DNA of 64,000 nt from Lachnospiraceae bacterium. Lineage in GTDB: Bacteria > Bacillota > Clostridia > Lachnospirales > Lachnospiraceae. How positions within the stretch are numbered: position 1 is the first letter of the stretch; each line of letters starts with the position of its first letter. The DNA lies in NCBI GenBank assembly GCA_017395635.1, contig JAFQOE010000004.1, positions 21,609-85,608 of the forward strand, in the 5' to 3' direction. Of this stretch, positions 43,144 through 52,807 are shown piece after piece. The position numbers and the translations under genes were made by a program. The notes under the pieces were generated by a model, which worked only from the letters and a program-made list of their open reading frames with translations, had not been told where the DNA came from and ran no database searches.

Positions 43144-45603
43144 TTATTCTTCTGTTGTAGCTTCTTCCGAAGAAACCTCTGTGGTCACTTCTTCATTAAT
43201 CGGTATGGTGTCTGTAACAGACAGCACCACATGATCCTCACCAGCCTGTGCTATATAAAGCTCTCCTCCTGATTCAAAATCTTCAAGAGATACTCTTAAA
43301 ATCTGATAATTCACATAATCGGTTTCTACTGATTTGCCATCAATAAACACTTCCGAAAATTCATTAAATGCATTTCCATAAATAAGTACATGATCTTCTT
43401 GAATCTCATAACCCGTTACTGTAATCTCCCGGATTCCCATCACCATATCTGCAGATGGAAATGGATTCTCGCCATCGTATGCATAGTGTTCACCATATAA
43501 TACATCGTATGCCAACATTTCCAACATATCCATATATTTTTCTTTATTCTTGGTATTCATATATCTATTATGGAAACTCTGAATCAATCCACCCTTCAAA
43601 TCCAATCGATTGAAAATATAGGTACTTGCCTGATACGCAGCAATATTCTTACGTTCTGATCTCAAACCAATATTATCCCACATAACCCATTCGGTTTCAT
43701 ATAAACCAATTCTATTCAAATCGTCTTCTTCCAAATTCAAAGCCGGCAAATGATCACCATACATAAATACAACCGTAGGTTCCTCTAATTGCTCTAATTT
43801 GTAAATCAGTGATGCAATCATGTTGTCAGTTTCTCTACACATATTAATATAGTATTTCCACGCAACACGTTTCTCTTCATCATCCGCATACTTTCCGGTA
43901 AATTCACAATTCACATCCGTTAGTGTATGTGTATATTTCTTCGGATAACGACCATGTGCCTGTACAGAAATTGTTGTAATATAATCTCTTCCCTCTGTCT
44001 GATTCATGCGCTCAATCATCAAATCATCCAACACATCATCCTTTGCCCATCCACGAGGGGTATAATTAAGCATATACATATGCTCCATTCCTGCAAAAAC
44101 ATCAAAACCTAAATTCGCATAATCCTTGTATCTCTCATAAAAAGTCGCGTCATTATTATGAAAGCCTGCCGTAGCATATCCAAGACGTTTCAAATCATAA
44201 CCCATACTACCACAAGTTGTATCCGTCATAACCGTCTTAAATGGATACTCGCCAGCACCAAAGAAACTTGTACTAATACCAGTCTGAACCTCGAATTCTG
44301 TATTTGCAGTACCTGCTCCAACTGCCGGTACTGTAAACAAACCAGAAGAATATTGTTTTTTTAATCTGGTGTAAGTTGGCATTGGGTCTTCAGACACTTC
44401 AAAATCTTTCATATATTTGGTATCAAATATTGACTCTAATTGAATCACAATAATATTCGGATTTTCTACTGTTGCAGGTTCATTCACGTAATATTTTGTT
44501 TCCTCTATTTCATTTTCCGATTCTTCAGTAGACGTTTCGTTGGTGGAATTATTATTCTCATTTTCTTCTGCCTTCACATCTCCTATAACGGCTTCTTCCA
44601 CTGTTTCATCGTCTAAACTATCACTTATAGTATTCTCAGTTTCCGTTACTGCTTCCGTATTCCCGGTATTATCCACTACATCTGCAATCTCTTCTGTAGT
44701 TACATTAGCCTGGCCTACCGTAACCGATTCAGTTTCTTTAATTCCCAAAGCTTCTTCTTCCGTCTGAAAAACAACCTTTGACTTATCATACTTTAAATCC
44801 TTAACAATTTCATTAATTGTTTCCTTACTATAATTCTTTGGTTTTCCAATTCCGACATCAATAATACTGTTCGAAAAACAATATGCAAAGCCATAATCAT
44901 TATACGCATAGGCAAGATTGCCGAATTTATCAGATACCGTTTGTGTATTCACTGCCACTTTTGTCAATGTAACAATCAAAACTCCACACATAATTACATA
45001 TGCAGATGCACGTAAAGGATGTCTTTTTTGCGTTGTCTTCGGAAGACGGATATACAAATATATGAGCAAAACAATTACCAAAACAATTCCAACCGCACTT
45101 AATGCCATCTGCCATTTCGTCATATATTTATCAAGCATTGTCATTACATTACGAATCATTAACACATCAATCGCCGAAAACGGTGTAGTACGAAAACATA
45201 ATACAATAAAATTAGCAAATGCTGAAATAACCCAAACCGCACACACAAATACCGTTGCAAATACTCGCCGCTTTGCAAACAATACTAATGATAAGGTGAC
45301 AAATATAATAAATGCATTATAGAAAAACACCAGTGGCGATTCTACAATAAATACAACTGCTTTTATCAATGAATGTCTACTCAATACTTCCAGCAATAAG
45401 TTTAACGCACAAGCCAATAGCAAATATCCTATAAAAGGTATCTTAACCACCTTAATGACCGGTTGCATGCATTTTCCTACAAATTGCATTGCCTTCGTCT
45501 TTGCAAGTTTTCTAAATGGTGTTGCAATCTTATCCATACCTTGCTTACATACACTTTTCACTTTTTGAAATCGATTCTTCATTTTTGTAATTATGTTCTT
45601 CAT
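43144..45603 (-). CDS. LTA synthase-like membrane sulfatase
   Basis: 819-aa membrane enzyme of the alkaline-phosphatase/sulfatase superfamily. Five N-terminal helices follow a basic tail (first near residue 55). A linker rich in Glu, Thr and Val at about 280-370 precedes the extracellular catalytic domain. Key catalytic parts are NIIVIQLESIFD with the metal-binding Glu, AVGAGTANTEFEVQTG with the Thr nucleophile, and VVFMYGDHLPAL with the metal-binding Asp/His. This family transfers glycerol-phosphate or phosphoethanolamine to wall polymers. The C-terminal 110 residues form an extra beta-rich region (TVTGYEIQEDHVLIYGNAFN). The ribosome-binding site is weak (AGAGTAG). The precise substrate is unknown. 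Confidence 0.85.
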   Translation of the reverse strand: MKNIITKMKNRFQKVKSVCKQGMDKIATPFRKLAKTKAMQFVGKCMQPVIKVVKIPFIGYLLLACALNLLLEVLSRHSLIKAVVFIVESPLVFFYNAFIIFVTLSLVLFAKRRVFATVFVCAVWVISAFANFIVLCFRTTPFSAIDVLMIRNVMTMLDKYMTKWQMALSAVGIVLVIVLLIYLYIRLPKTTQKRHPLRASAYVIMCGVLIVTLTKVAVNTQTVSDKFGNLAYAYNDYGFAYCFSNSIIDVGIGKPKNYSKETINEIVKDLKYDKSKVVFQTEEEALGIKETESVTVGQANVTTEEIADVVDNTGNTEAVTETENTISDSLDDETVEEAVIGDVKAEENENNNSTNETSTEESENEIEETKYYVNEPATVENPNIIVIQLESIFDTKYMKDFEVSEDPMPTYTRLKKQYSSGLFTVPAVGAGTANTEFEVQTGISTSFFGAGEYPFKTVMTDTTCGSMGYDLKRLGYATAGFHNNDATFYERYKDYANLGFDVFAGMEHMYMLNYTPRGWAKDDVLDDLMIERMNQTEGRDYITTISVQAHGRYPKKYTHTLTDVNCEFTGKYADDEEKRVAWKYYINMCRETDNMIASLIYKLEQLEEPTVVFMYGDHLPALNLEEDDLNRIGLYETEWVMWDNIGLRSERKNIAAYQASTYIFNRLDLKGGLIQSFHNRYMNTKNKEKYMDMLEMLAYDVLYGEHYAYDGENPFPSADMVMGIREITVTGYEIQEDHVLIYGNAFNEFSEVFIDGKSVETDYVNYQILRVSLEDFESGGELYIAQAGEDHVVLSVTDTIPINEEVTTEVSSEEATTEE

Positions 45604-45674
45604 ATTATTCTACTCTTCTCTATTCGTTATCTACTAAACAATCGCAACTATAACAATATAAATAATCCTATGCT

Positions 45675-45702
45675 AATATATCAAACTCTCCAAAAAAATC
45701 AA
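45675..45702 (-). promoter_or_regulatory. Promoter of the LTA-synthase-like gene
   Basis: Minus strand TTGATT (45702-45697), 16-base spacer, TATATT (45680-45675). Confidence 0.5.
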
Positions 45703-45801
45703 GTGTGTTCACAATATTTTAAGATTATTGTAAGTATTCACCATTGTCACCATAATTTCATTGCTATTACTAGAAAAAATAACCATTCCTATGTGTAATT
45801 T

Positions 45802-47580
45802 TTATGAAACCGCATACTGACTACTATATAGCTCTGCATAGAAACCACCCTGTACAAGCAAGCTATCGTGATTTCCTTGTTCAATGATATCTCCATCCTT
45901 CATAACCAAAATCACATCCGCTTCCTTAATGGTTGACAAACGATGCGCAACTACAAAGCTGGTTCTTCCTTTCATCAACTTAGCAAAGGCGTTCTGTACA
46001 CGAATTTCCGTACGAGTATCAATGGAAGAAGTCGCCTCATCTAAAATTAACATAGGTGGAAGTTCTAACATAACCCTTGCTATACAGAGTAGCTGCTTCT
46101 GTCCCTGTGAAAGATTACCACCATCTTCTCCAATCACCGTATCATAACCCTGTGGCATTTTCTTGATAAAACTATGTGCATGACAGGCTTTGGCTGCTTC
46201 CATAATCTCTTCTATAGAAGCATCCGGCTTTCCATACGCTATATTTTCTGCAATGGTGCCTGATTTGAGCCATGTTTCCTGTAGCACCATGCCATAATTA
46301 TCTCTTAAGCTATCTCTTGTAATATCATAAATACTAGTACCATTCAATACAATGGCACCCTTGTCAATATCATAAAAACGCATCAGAAGATTTATCAAAG
46401 TAGACTTTCCACAGCCTGTCGGTCCGACGATTGCCACACGCTGTCCTTTCCTTACCTGCAAATTCAAATCCTTAATTAATGGTCTTGCTGCATCATAAGA
46501 AAATGCTACATGTTCCAACGAAAAATCGCTTTGCTGCTCTGCTTCCTGCCTTGTAAGCACCTTTGCACCTTCTGCGTCCGGAGTTTCCACAGGTTCATCT
46601 AACAATTCGAATACTCTGGCAGCGCAAGCGATAGCATTTTGTACCTCCGTTACCACACCCGAAATTTCGTTAAATGGTTTTGTATACTGATTTGCGTAAC
46701 TCAAAAAACAAGAAAGCTGACCAACCGTAATGCCTCGATTTACGGCAATAAATGCTCCTACAATACCAACACCGGCATACACCAAGCTATTCACAAAACG
46801 AGTTGCCGGATTTGTAAGAGATGAGAAAAATATAGCTCGTAAGCTATATGCAGAAAGATCTTCGTTAATCTTATCAAAACGCTCCTGTGCATCATCTTCA
46901 TAGCCAAACGCCTGTACAATTTTCTGATTTCCTACCATTTCATCCACTAGTGCAGTCATATGTCCCCTGCTCTCCGACTGTAAACGAAACATATTATAGG
47001 TTTTCTTTGCTATAAAGCTTGCCACAACCAAAGAAACCGGAGTCAGGATTACAACTACAATGGTAATCTTTACATTAATCGTAAGCATGAAAACTAAAGT
47101 TCCCAAAATAGTAATCACACCAGTGAATAGCTGGGTAAATCCCATTAATAAACCTTCTGAAAACTGATCCACGTCATTAATCACTCTGGATACAATTTCT
47201 CCATATTGCTTGTTATCCACATAACGCAATGGCAAGTGATTCAATCGTTCAAAAGCACTAACACGGATATCCTTTACCACATGATAGGTAATCTTATTGT
47301 TACAAAGGCTCATAAACCACTGAGACAATGCTGTAACCAGAACTACAATACCAAATCTAATAAGTAACGGTTTTAATTCCTCAAAATTAACATGCCCCTT
47401 AGCAATAATATGATCAATCGCATCACCTGTTACAATTGGTGCATAAAGGGTAGTAATCACCGTAACAAAAGCAAACAACAATGACAACCAAACATAATGC
47501 TGATATGGTTTAATAAAGGTAAGTACTCGCTTTATGGTGTTTTTTTGCATGGTTTTGGTTTCTGCCTTATTCTTTCCCAT
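45802..47580 (-). CDS. ABC exporter half-transporter, catalytically complete subunit
   Basis: 592 aa: about six membrane helices (first 320 residues) fused to a nucleotide-binding domain. Walker A is VGPTGCGKSTLINLL, signature NLSQGQKQLLCIARVM, Walker B MLILDEATSSID with the catalytic Glu and H-loop VVAHRLSTI. It pairs with the upstream gene, whose stop is directly followed by this ATG; GGAGGG for this start lies in that gene's last codons. Together they form a BmrCD/TM287-288-type heterodimeric multidrug or lipid exporter. The substrate is unknown. Confidence 0.9.
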   Translation of the reverse strand: MGKNKAETKTMQKNTIKRVLTFIKPYQHYVWLSLLFAFVTVITTLYAPIVTGDAIDHIIAKGHVNFEELKPLLIRFGIVVLVTALSQWFMSLCNNKITYHVVKDIRVSAFERLNHLPLRYVDNKQYGEIVSRVINDVDQFSEGLLMGFTQLFTGVITILGTLVFMLTINVKITIVVVILTPVSLVVASFIAKKTYNMFRLQSESRGHMTALVDEMVGNQKIVQAFGYEDDAQERFDKINEDLSAYSLRAIFFSSLTNPATRFVNSLVYAGVGIVGAFIAVNRGITVGQLSCFLSYANQYTKPFNEISGVVTEVQNAIACAARVFELLDEPVETPDAEGAKVLTRQEAEQQSDFSLEHVAFSYDAARPLIKDLNLQVRKGQRVAIVGPTGCGKSTLINLLMRFYDIDKGAIVLNGTSIYDITRDSLRDNYGMVLQETWLKSGTIAENIAYGKPDASIEEIMEAAKACHAHSFIKKMPQGYDTVIGEDGGNLSQGQKQLLCIARVMLELPPMLILDEATSSIDTRTEIRVQNAFAKLMKGRTSFVVAHRLSTIKEADVILVMKDGDIIEQGNHDSLLVQGGFYAELYSSQYAVS

Positions 47581-49359
47581 TTACTTACCCTCCTTCCGAC
47601 TGTCATCCTGCGATTTCACAATCTCCTGATATACCTCACAGGTCTGCAACAATTCCTCATGGGTTCCCAAACCTGCCATCTCTCCGTCTTCTAATACAAT
47701 AATCTGATCTGCATGCTTAATGGACGAAGCTCTCTGAGATACAATAAACACTGTCATATCCTTCGTTTCTTCTTTGATTGCTTTGCGAAGCTTTGCATCC
47801 GTTGCAAAATCCAATGCCGAAGCAGAATCATCTAATATCAAAATTTCCGGTTCTTTCACTAAAGCTCTCGCAATGGTAAGACGTTGTCTCTGTCCACCGG
47901 ACAAATTCTTACCACCCTGTAAAATCACTTCCTCTAAACCGTTCTTCTTACTTGCAACAACATCAGAACCCTGTGCAATGGCAATGGCTTTTTCCATTTC
48001 TTCCTTCGTCGCATCCGCCTTCCCCCATCGCATGTTATCTGCAATGGTTCCATTGAAGAGAACTGCTTTTTGTGGCACAACACCAATACTGTCACGTAAC
48101 TGGTTGAAGGTATAATCCTTCACATTCACACCATCCACAAGAATTTCACCCTCTGTCACATCATAAAATCTAGGAATCAGATTAATCAATGTAGACTTAC
48201 CACAACCGGTACCACCAATGATACCGATGGTCTGTCCCCTCTTCACAATAAATGATATCTTGCTAAGGGCCGGTTCCTTGGCCCCCTCATAAGTAAAAGT
48301 GACATTTTTGAATTCCACTTTATTGTCAGTATCCTTAAATTGTTGTCCTGCTATCGCTCTTCTTGCTTTCTGTTGTTCATCTTCTCCAAGCACATTGTCA
48401 ATTGGCTCTACTACAGACGGTTCCATGGCAAAAATCTCACCTACACGCTTCGAGCAGGCAAATGCCTTAGTTAGCAAAATAATCAGATTCGCAAGTTTCA
48501 CAAGCTCCACCAAAATCTGTGACATATAATTAACCAATGCGATAACCTCACCTTGTGTTAAATTTCCAACATCAACTTGCACACCACCGATCCAGATAAT
48601 CGCAATAATGGCTGCATTTACAATAATATAGGTTACCGGATTCATCATCGCAGATATCTTCCCTACAAAGGTTTGCATCTGCATTAGGACATCACTACCC
48701 TCTCGGTAATCCTTCTCTTCATCCGCCTGTCTGCAAAATGCACGAACCACCCTGGCACCCACCAGATTCTCTCGTGTCATCAAAAGAACTTTATCCAATG
48801 CTTTTTGCACCTTTTGATACAGTGGAATGGAATACAACATAATTCCAAATACTACAACTGACAATAACGGGATTGCCACCACGAACACCCACGCAGCCTT
48901 CACATCCACCGTAAATGCCATAACCATAGCACCTACGACAATAAATGGAGAACGTAAGAACAAACGAAGGAACATGTTTACTCCTGATTGTAACTGGTTA
49001 ATATCATTGGTCATTCTGGTAATAAGAGTAGAAGTTCCTGCCTTGTCAATCTCTGCATAAGAAAGAGAATTGATATGTGCAAACAAATCATGACGCACAC
49101 TCTTTCCAAAACCTACCGATGCTTTTGCAGCAAAATACTGCGCCGTAACAGAACAAGTCAGACCAATTACAGCAAGTAATACCAATATCCCGCCCATTTT
49201 CAGGATATAATCGTTGTCCCTGTTTCGAATACCGGTATCTACAATCGCTGCCATAACCAATGGTACAAATAATTCAAAGCTTGCTTCCAACATTTTGAAT
49301 AATGGGGCAACGATACTTTCTTTTTTATATTCTTTTAAGTAATATGTAATCTTGAACAT
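47581..49359 (-). CDS. ABC exporter half-transporter, degenerate-site subunit
   Basis: 592 aa with the same architecture: membrane domain then NBD. Walker A is IGGTGCGKSTLINLI and the signature NLSGGQRQRLTIARAL. The residue after Walker B is Asp, not Glu (ILILDDSASALD), and the H-loop has Gln in place of His (FIVSQRASS). These two changes mark the degenerate ATP site of heterodimeric exporters, so this is the non-hydrolysing partner of the following gene. GGAGAAAC precedes the ATG. The two are co-translated. Confidence 0.9.
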   Translation of the reverse strand: MFKITYYLKEYKKESIVAPLFKMLEASFELFVPLVMAAIVDTGIRNRDNDYILKMGGILVLLAVIGLTCSVTAQYFAAKASVGFGKSVRHDLFAHINSLSYAEIDKAGTSTLITRMTNDINQLQSGVNMFLRLFLRSPFIVVGAMVMAFTVDVKAAWVFVVAIPLLSVVVFGIMLYSIPLYQKVQKALDKVLLMTRENLVGARVVRAFCRQADEEKDYREGSDVLMQMQTFVGKISAMMNPVTYIIVNAAIIAIIWIGGVQVDVGNLTQGEVIALVNYMSQILVELVKLANLIILLTKAFACSKRVGEIFAMEPSVVEPIDNVLGEDEQQKARRAIAGQQFKDTDNKVEFKNVTFTYEGAKEPALSKISFIVKRGQTIGIIGGTGCGKSTLINLIPRFYDVTEGEILVDGVNVKDYTFNQLRDSIGVVPQKAVLFNGTIADNMRWGKADATKEEMEKAIAIAQGSDVVASKKNGLEEVILQGGKNLSGGQRQRLTIARALVKEPEILILDDSASALDFATDAKLRKAIKEETKDMTVFIVSQRASSIKHADQIIVLEDGEMAGLGTHEELLQTCEVYQEIVKSQDDSRKEGK

Positions 49360-49496
49360 TGTTTCTCCTCTAACTGTTATATATTCTTATTAAAACGAAT
49401 TTGATCCTTTTCCTTATCAAATCCTATTTGCTTTTCTGGTATTCATCATAATCTCCTTTGCAAACATGAAGCTGCTTGGTTAATCGCATACATAAA

Positions 49497-49524
49497 AGAC
49501 AGCCGGTTTATCACCAGCTGCCAT
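49497..49524 (-). terminator. Terminator of the coiled-coil gene
   Basis: CAGCTGG/CCGGCTG stem (one G-U pair) with a TCTTTT tail on the minus strand. Confidence 0.6.
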
Positions 49525-49533
49525 ACACTTCTT

Positions 49534-49956
49534 CTATGCAATTCTTCTTTCCAGTTCCTCTACACGTTTGACTAAATCATTCATCAATCGCAGCATTAAC
49601 GTCATATTATCATTTTCAAGTTTATCAACACGATAATACTGTCTTAATTCTGCCACATTCTTCTCCAAAGCATCAATCTGTGCCTGAAGATTTTCATGTA
49701 CACGGACGACCTCATCCAACACAACATCTATTTTATTATTGGTATGCTGTAACTCTTCACGCAATGGATTCAATTTTTCTTCTAACTTTTCATCAAGTTT
49801 CTTTTCAAGCTTCTCTTCTAACTTCTCATCAAGCTTCTTTTCAAGCTTCTCTTCTAACTTCTCTTCTAACTTCTCTTCAAGCTTTTCTTCAAGCTTTTCT
49901 TCAACAACTTCACCGACAGCAGCCTTTAGCAATTCAATATCTTTTGCATCCAACAT
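49534..49956 (-). CDS. Repetitive coiled-coil protein
   Basis: About 140 aa. The region of residues about 21-60 is a tandem EKLEEKLE/EKKLDEKL repeat encoded by a 12-base repeat (49780-49900). Coiled coil continues through NNKIDVVLDEVVRVHENLQ and ALEKNVAELRQYYRVDKLEN to LMNDLVKRVEELERR. There are no enzyme motifs or membrane segments. AAAGGGG precedes the ATG at 49956. The repeat number could change by slippage, altering coil length. I do not recognise a function; such small proteins are common as uncharacterised genes in Lachnospiraceae. Confidence 0.65.
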   Translation of the reverse strand: MLDAKDIELLKAAVGEVVEEKLEEKLEEKLEEKLEEKLEKKLDEKLEEKLEKKLDEKLEEKLNPLREELQHTNNKIDVVLDEVVRVHENLQAQIDALEKNVAELRQYYRVDKLENDNMTLMLRLMNDLVKRVEELERRIA

Positions 49957-50041
49957 CAAAATCACCCCTTTCACACAAATCAATTATTTATATCATTATA
50001 CATAACATTTTGGATAAATCAAATACTTTGTTGAGCCTCTT

Positions 50042-51595
50042 TTACATCTTTGTAGTCCACTTAGAGCAATCCCATACCTCACCTACAATATCCTGATAAA
50101 ACTCCGGCTCATGACAGATTAACAAGATTGTTCCGCGGTACTCCTTCAATGCACGTTTCAATTCTTCCTTGGCATCCACATCCAAATGGTTCGTAGGCTC
50201 GTCCAATAACAACACATTGGTCTCTCGATTAATCAGTTTACATAATCTAACTTTCGCCTGTTCTCCACCACTCAGCACTCGGAACTGACTTTCTATGTGT
50301 TTTGTCGTAAGACCACATTTTGCCAGAGCAGAACGCACCTCATACTGCGTAAATGCCGGGAATTCCTCCCAAATCTCCTGAATGGTGCTATTGCGATTAT
50401 CCCCCTTGACTTCCTGCTCAAAATAGCCAATTTCAAGATTCTCACCAAGCTCTACACTACCACCAAGAGAAGGAATCAATCCTAATATGCTCTTTAACAA
50501 AGTGGTTTTACCAATTCCGTTCGCTCCTGTGATTGCAATTTTCTGACCACGTTCCAACGTAATATTAAGTGGTTTAGATAACGGCTCTTTATAACCAATC
50601 ACCAAATCCTTCGTCTCAAAAATATATTTCCCTGGCGTACGTCCCACCTTGAAATTGAACTGTGGCTTTGGTCGCTCTGCTGCCAACTCAATCACATCCA
50701 TCTTATCCAATTTCTTTTGACGAGACATTGCCATATTTCTTGTGGCAACTCTTGCTTTATTACGAGCAACAAAATCCTTTAACTCGTTAATCTCCTGCTG
50801 CTGCTTTCTGTAAGCTGCTTCCAACTGAGATTTCTTCACTTCATAAACTTCTTGGAACTTGTTATAATCTCCAACGTATCTGTCCAAATGCTGATTTTCC
50901 ATATGATAAATGATATTAATAACCTCATTTAAAAATGGTATGTCATGGGAAATTAAAATAAAGGCATTCTCATATTCCTGCAAATAACGCTTTAACCATG
51001 TTATATGCTCCGCATCCAAATAGTTCGTTGGCTCATCCAACAATAAAATGTCCGGTTTTTCTAACAAAAGTTTCGCCAATAACACCTTCATACGATTACC
51101 GCCACTCAAATCCATAACATCTTTATCAAGACCTAATTCAAGTAATCCGAAGGCTCTTGCAACTTCCTCCACCTTGGCATCTATCATATAGAAATCATGC
51201 AATGTCAGATTATCCTGAATTACCGCAAGCTCCTCCATCATTGCATCCATATCCTCAGGAGCTGCTTCCCCTAACGCATCACAAATTTCATTCATTCTTT
51301 CCTCTTGTTCAAATAACCAGCTAAAAGCAGATTTCAACACCGATTCTATTGTCATACCTTTTTCCAAAGTAGAATGCTGGTCAAGATATCCAACACGAAC
51401 ATTTTTTGACCATTCTACCTTGCCCTCATCCGGCATCAGCTTACCAGTTACAATATTCATAAATGTAGACTTTCCTTCGCCGTTGGCTCCAATCAGTCCA
51501 ATATGTTCACCCTTCAACAATCGGAAGGACACATCTTCAAAAATTGCACGGTCACCAAAACCGTGGGTTAAATGCTCAACATTTAAAATACTCAT
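50042..51595 (-). CDS. ABC-F family ATPase (YkpA-like)
   Basis: Soluble tandem-cassette ATPase that acts at the ribosome rather than in transport. The first cassette has Walker A IGANGEGKSTFMNIV, signature LSGGNRMKVLLAKLL and Walker B ILLLDEPTNYLD. The second has ITGANGIGKTTLLKSI, LSGGEQAKVRLCKL and VLLLDEPTNHLD. Between them is the charged interdomain linker (YRKQQQEINELKDFVARNKA). About 517 aa. The start at 51595 is behind AAGGAG. It is closer to housekeeping YkpA/EttA-like proteins than to antibiotic-resistance ABC-F as judged by its short linker; that call is inference. It follows the esterase gene by 30 bases. Confidence 0.88.
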   Translation of the reverse strand: MSILNVEHLTHGFGDRAIFEDVSFRLLKGEHIGLIGANGEGKSTFMNIVTGKLMPDEGKVEWSKNVRVGYLDQHSTLEKGMTIESVLKSAFSWLFEQEERMNEICDALGEAAPEDMDAMMEELAVIQDNLTLHDFYMIDAKVEEVARAFGLLELGLDKDVMDLSGGNRMKVLLAKLLLEKPDILLLDEPTNYLDAEHITWLKRYLQEYENAFILISHDIPFLNEVINIIYHMENQHLDRYVGDYNKFQEVYEVKKSQLEAAYRKQQQEINELKDFVARNKARVATRNMAMSRQKKLDKMDVIELAAERPKPQFNFKVGRTPGKYIFETKDLVIGYKEPLSKPLNITLERGQKIAITGANGIGKTTLLKSILGLIPSLGGSVELGENLEIGYFEQEVKGDNRNSTIQEIWEEFPAFTQYEVRSALAKCGLTTKHIESQFRVLSGGEQAKVRLCKLINRETNVLLLDEPTNHLDVDAKEELKRALKEYRGTILLICHEPEFYQDIVGEVWDCSKWTTKM

Positions 51596-51625
51596 TCGTT
51601 CTCTCCTTCTATACAAAAGCCAATT

Positions 51626-52636
51626 TCATTCCAGACTTTCACCTCGTATAAATTTCTCAACTTCTTCCCAGGCAGCCTTTGACTCCGGATACATATTCAT
51701 CCCCTTCTGGAAAATATGAAACATACCCGGATAAATGTGTACCATAACTTCCACTCCCGCTGCTTTTGCTTTCTCTGCAACCGTGACAGTGTCGCTTAAT
51801 AACATTTCACATTCCCCAACCTGCATTAACATCGAAGGGAAACCATTATACTCTCCAAACACTGGTGATATATACGGATTTTCAGGACTATCATTACGAT
51901 AATATTCATTATGGAATACCAGACTATCCCTTGTTCCACCAAAAACCGGGTCTACATCGAAATTCTTTTCATAGGACTCACCGGTACAGGTAAGATCCGT
52001 CCATGCCGACATAGTGATAATGCTCCCTGGCATCGGCATATTATGATCGCGTAAATAAAGACATAGGGCAAGTCCCAGACCACCGCCTGCAGAATCCCCT
52101 ACCACTACGATATTATTACTTTCATATCCTTGTTCTAATATCCATTGGTAAGTCTCTATTGCATCCTCTAACGCAGCCGGATAAGTATGCGCTGGCGCGA
52201 CACGATAATCAATGGTTAGCACATCCATTCCACCACTAACCTCTATATATTGTGCTGCCATGTCACGATATGAGTTATTCATATCGAAGTTATATCCACC
52301 GCCATGAAGTTGTAGAATAATTCCGATTTCATTGGGTGTATATTTTAATGACTGAGAATTGGTTGAGGGGCCTGTCGTATCCTCCTTCGCCACATTTTCC
52401 CATTCCATTTCGCACTCAATTGCTGCTTCCACCTTTCGCATTCTTAACAACTCCATACGAAAGGTCTCCATCTCTATCCCAATCAATTGTAAATCATCCG
52501 GACATTTCCAATCTCTTGCGAATAGCTTTTCTCGTAATTCATTTTTCGAACTATTCTCTGCCACAGAGGAAATATGATTTGCTATCTCCACCATTTTTCT
52601 CGCCATGCGGCCCCGAACACTTATCTTATTCTCCAT
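51626..52636 (-). CDS. HSL-family alpha/beta hydrolase (esterase)
   Basis: 336 aa. The oxyanion-hole motif QLHGGGYNFDMN is near residue 110 and the nucleophile elbow VVGDSAGGGLGLALCLYLRD near 170. The catalytic His is probably in VMVHIYPGMFHIFQKGMN near the C-terminus, and the acidic residue in CEMLLSDTV. This fits hormone-sensitive-lipase-type carboxylesterases. GGAAGAC precedes the ATG. It lies downstream of the acyltransferase/zinc-ribbon pair and could act on the same kind of ester; the gap of about 170 bases makes co-transcription uncertain. Confidence 0.85.
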   Translation of the reverse strand: MENKISVRGRMARKMVEIANHISSVAENSSKNELREKLFARDWKCPDDLQLIGIEMETFRMELLRMRKVEAAIECEMEWENVAKEDTTGPSTNSQSLKYTPNEIGIILQLHGGGYNFDMNNSYRDMAAQYIEVSGGMDVLTIDYRVAPAHTYPAALEDAIETYQWILEQGYESNNIVVVGDSAGGGLGLALCLYLRDHNMPMPGSIITMSAWTDLTCTGESYEKNFDVDPVFGGTRDSLVFHNEYYRNDSPENPYISPVFGEYNGFPSMLMQVGECEMLLSDTVTVAEKAKAAGVEVMVHIYPGMFHIFQKGMNMYPESKAAWEEVEKFIRGESLE

Positions 52637-52807
52637 CTTTGTCTTCCTCTATCGAACGAATTTTATTGTAATTTCTTCCATATTAAGTTCAATGCCTTAA
52701 TCCACTTTCCTTAACAATCCATATTTTCTGTTTCCAATCTATCATCCGCCCAAGGTACACTTTCATCACAAATCAACAATATGACATTATTCAAGCCTAA
52801 CTTTTCC

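Noticed and set aside
43144..45603. Arylsulfatase for host glycans
   Set aside because: The five N-terminal membrane helices and the Thr nucleophile fit LTA-synthase-like enzymes; no Cys/Ser formylglycine motif is present.
49680..50096. Plus-strand Ser/Phe- and Gln/Ala-rich frames opposite the coiled-coil gene
   Set aside because: Produced by the 12-base tandem repeat read on the other strand; the minus-strand frame has the RBS and a sensible protein.
50042..51595. Antibiotic-resistance ABC-F protein
   Set aside because: The interdomain linker is short and the whole protein looks like housekeeping YkpA-type; there is no resistance context.
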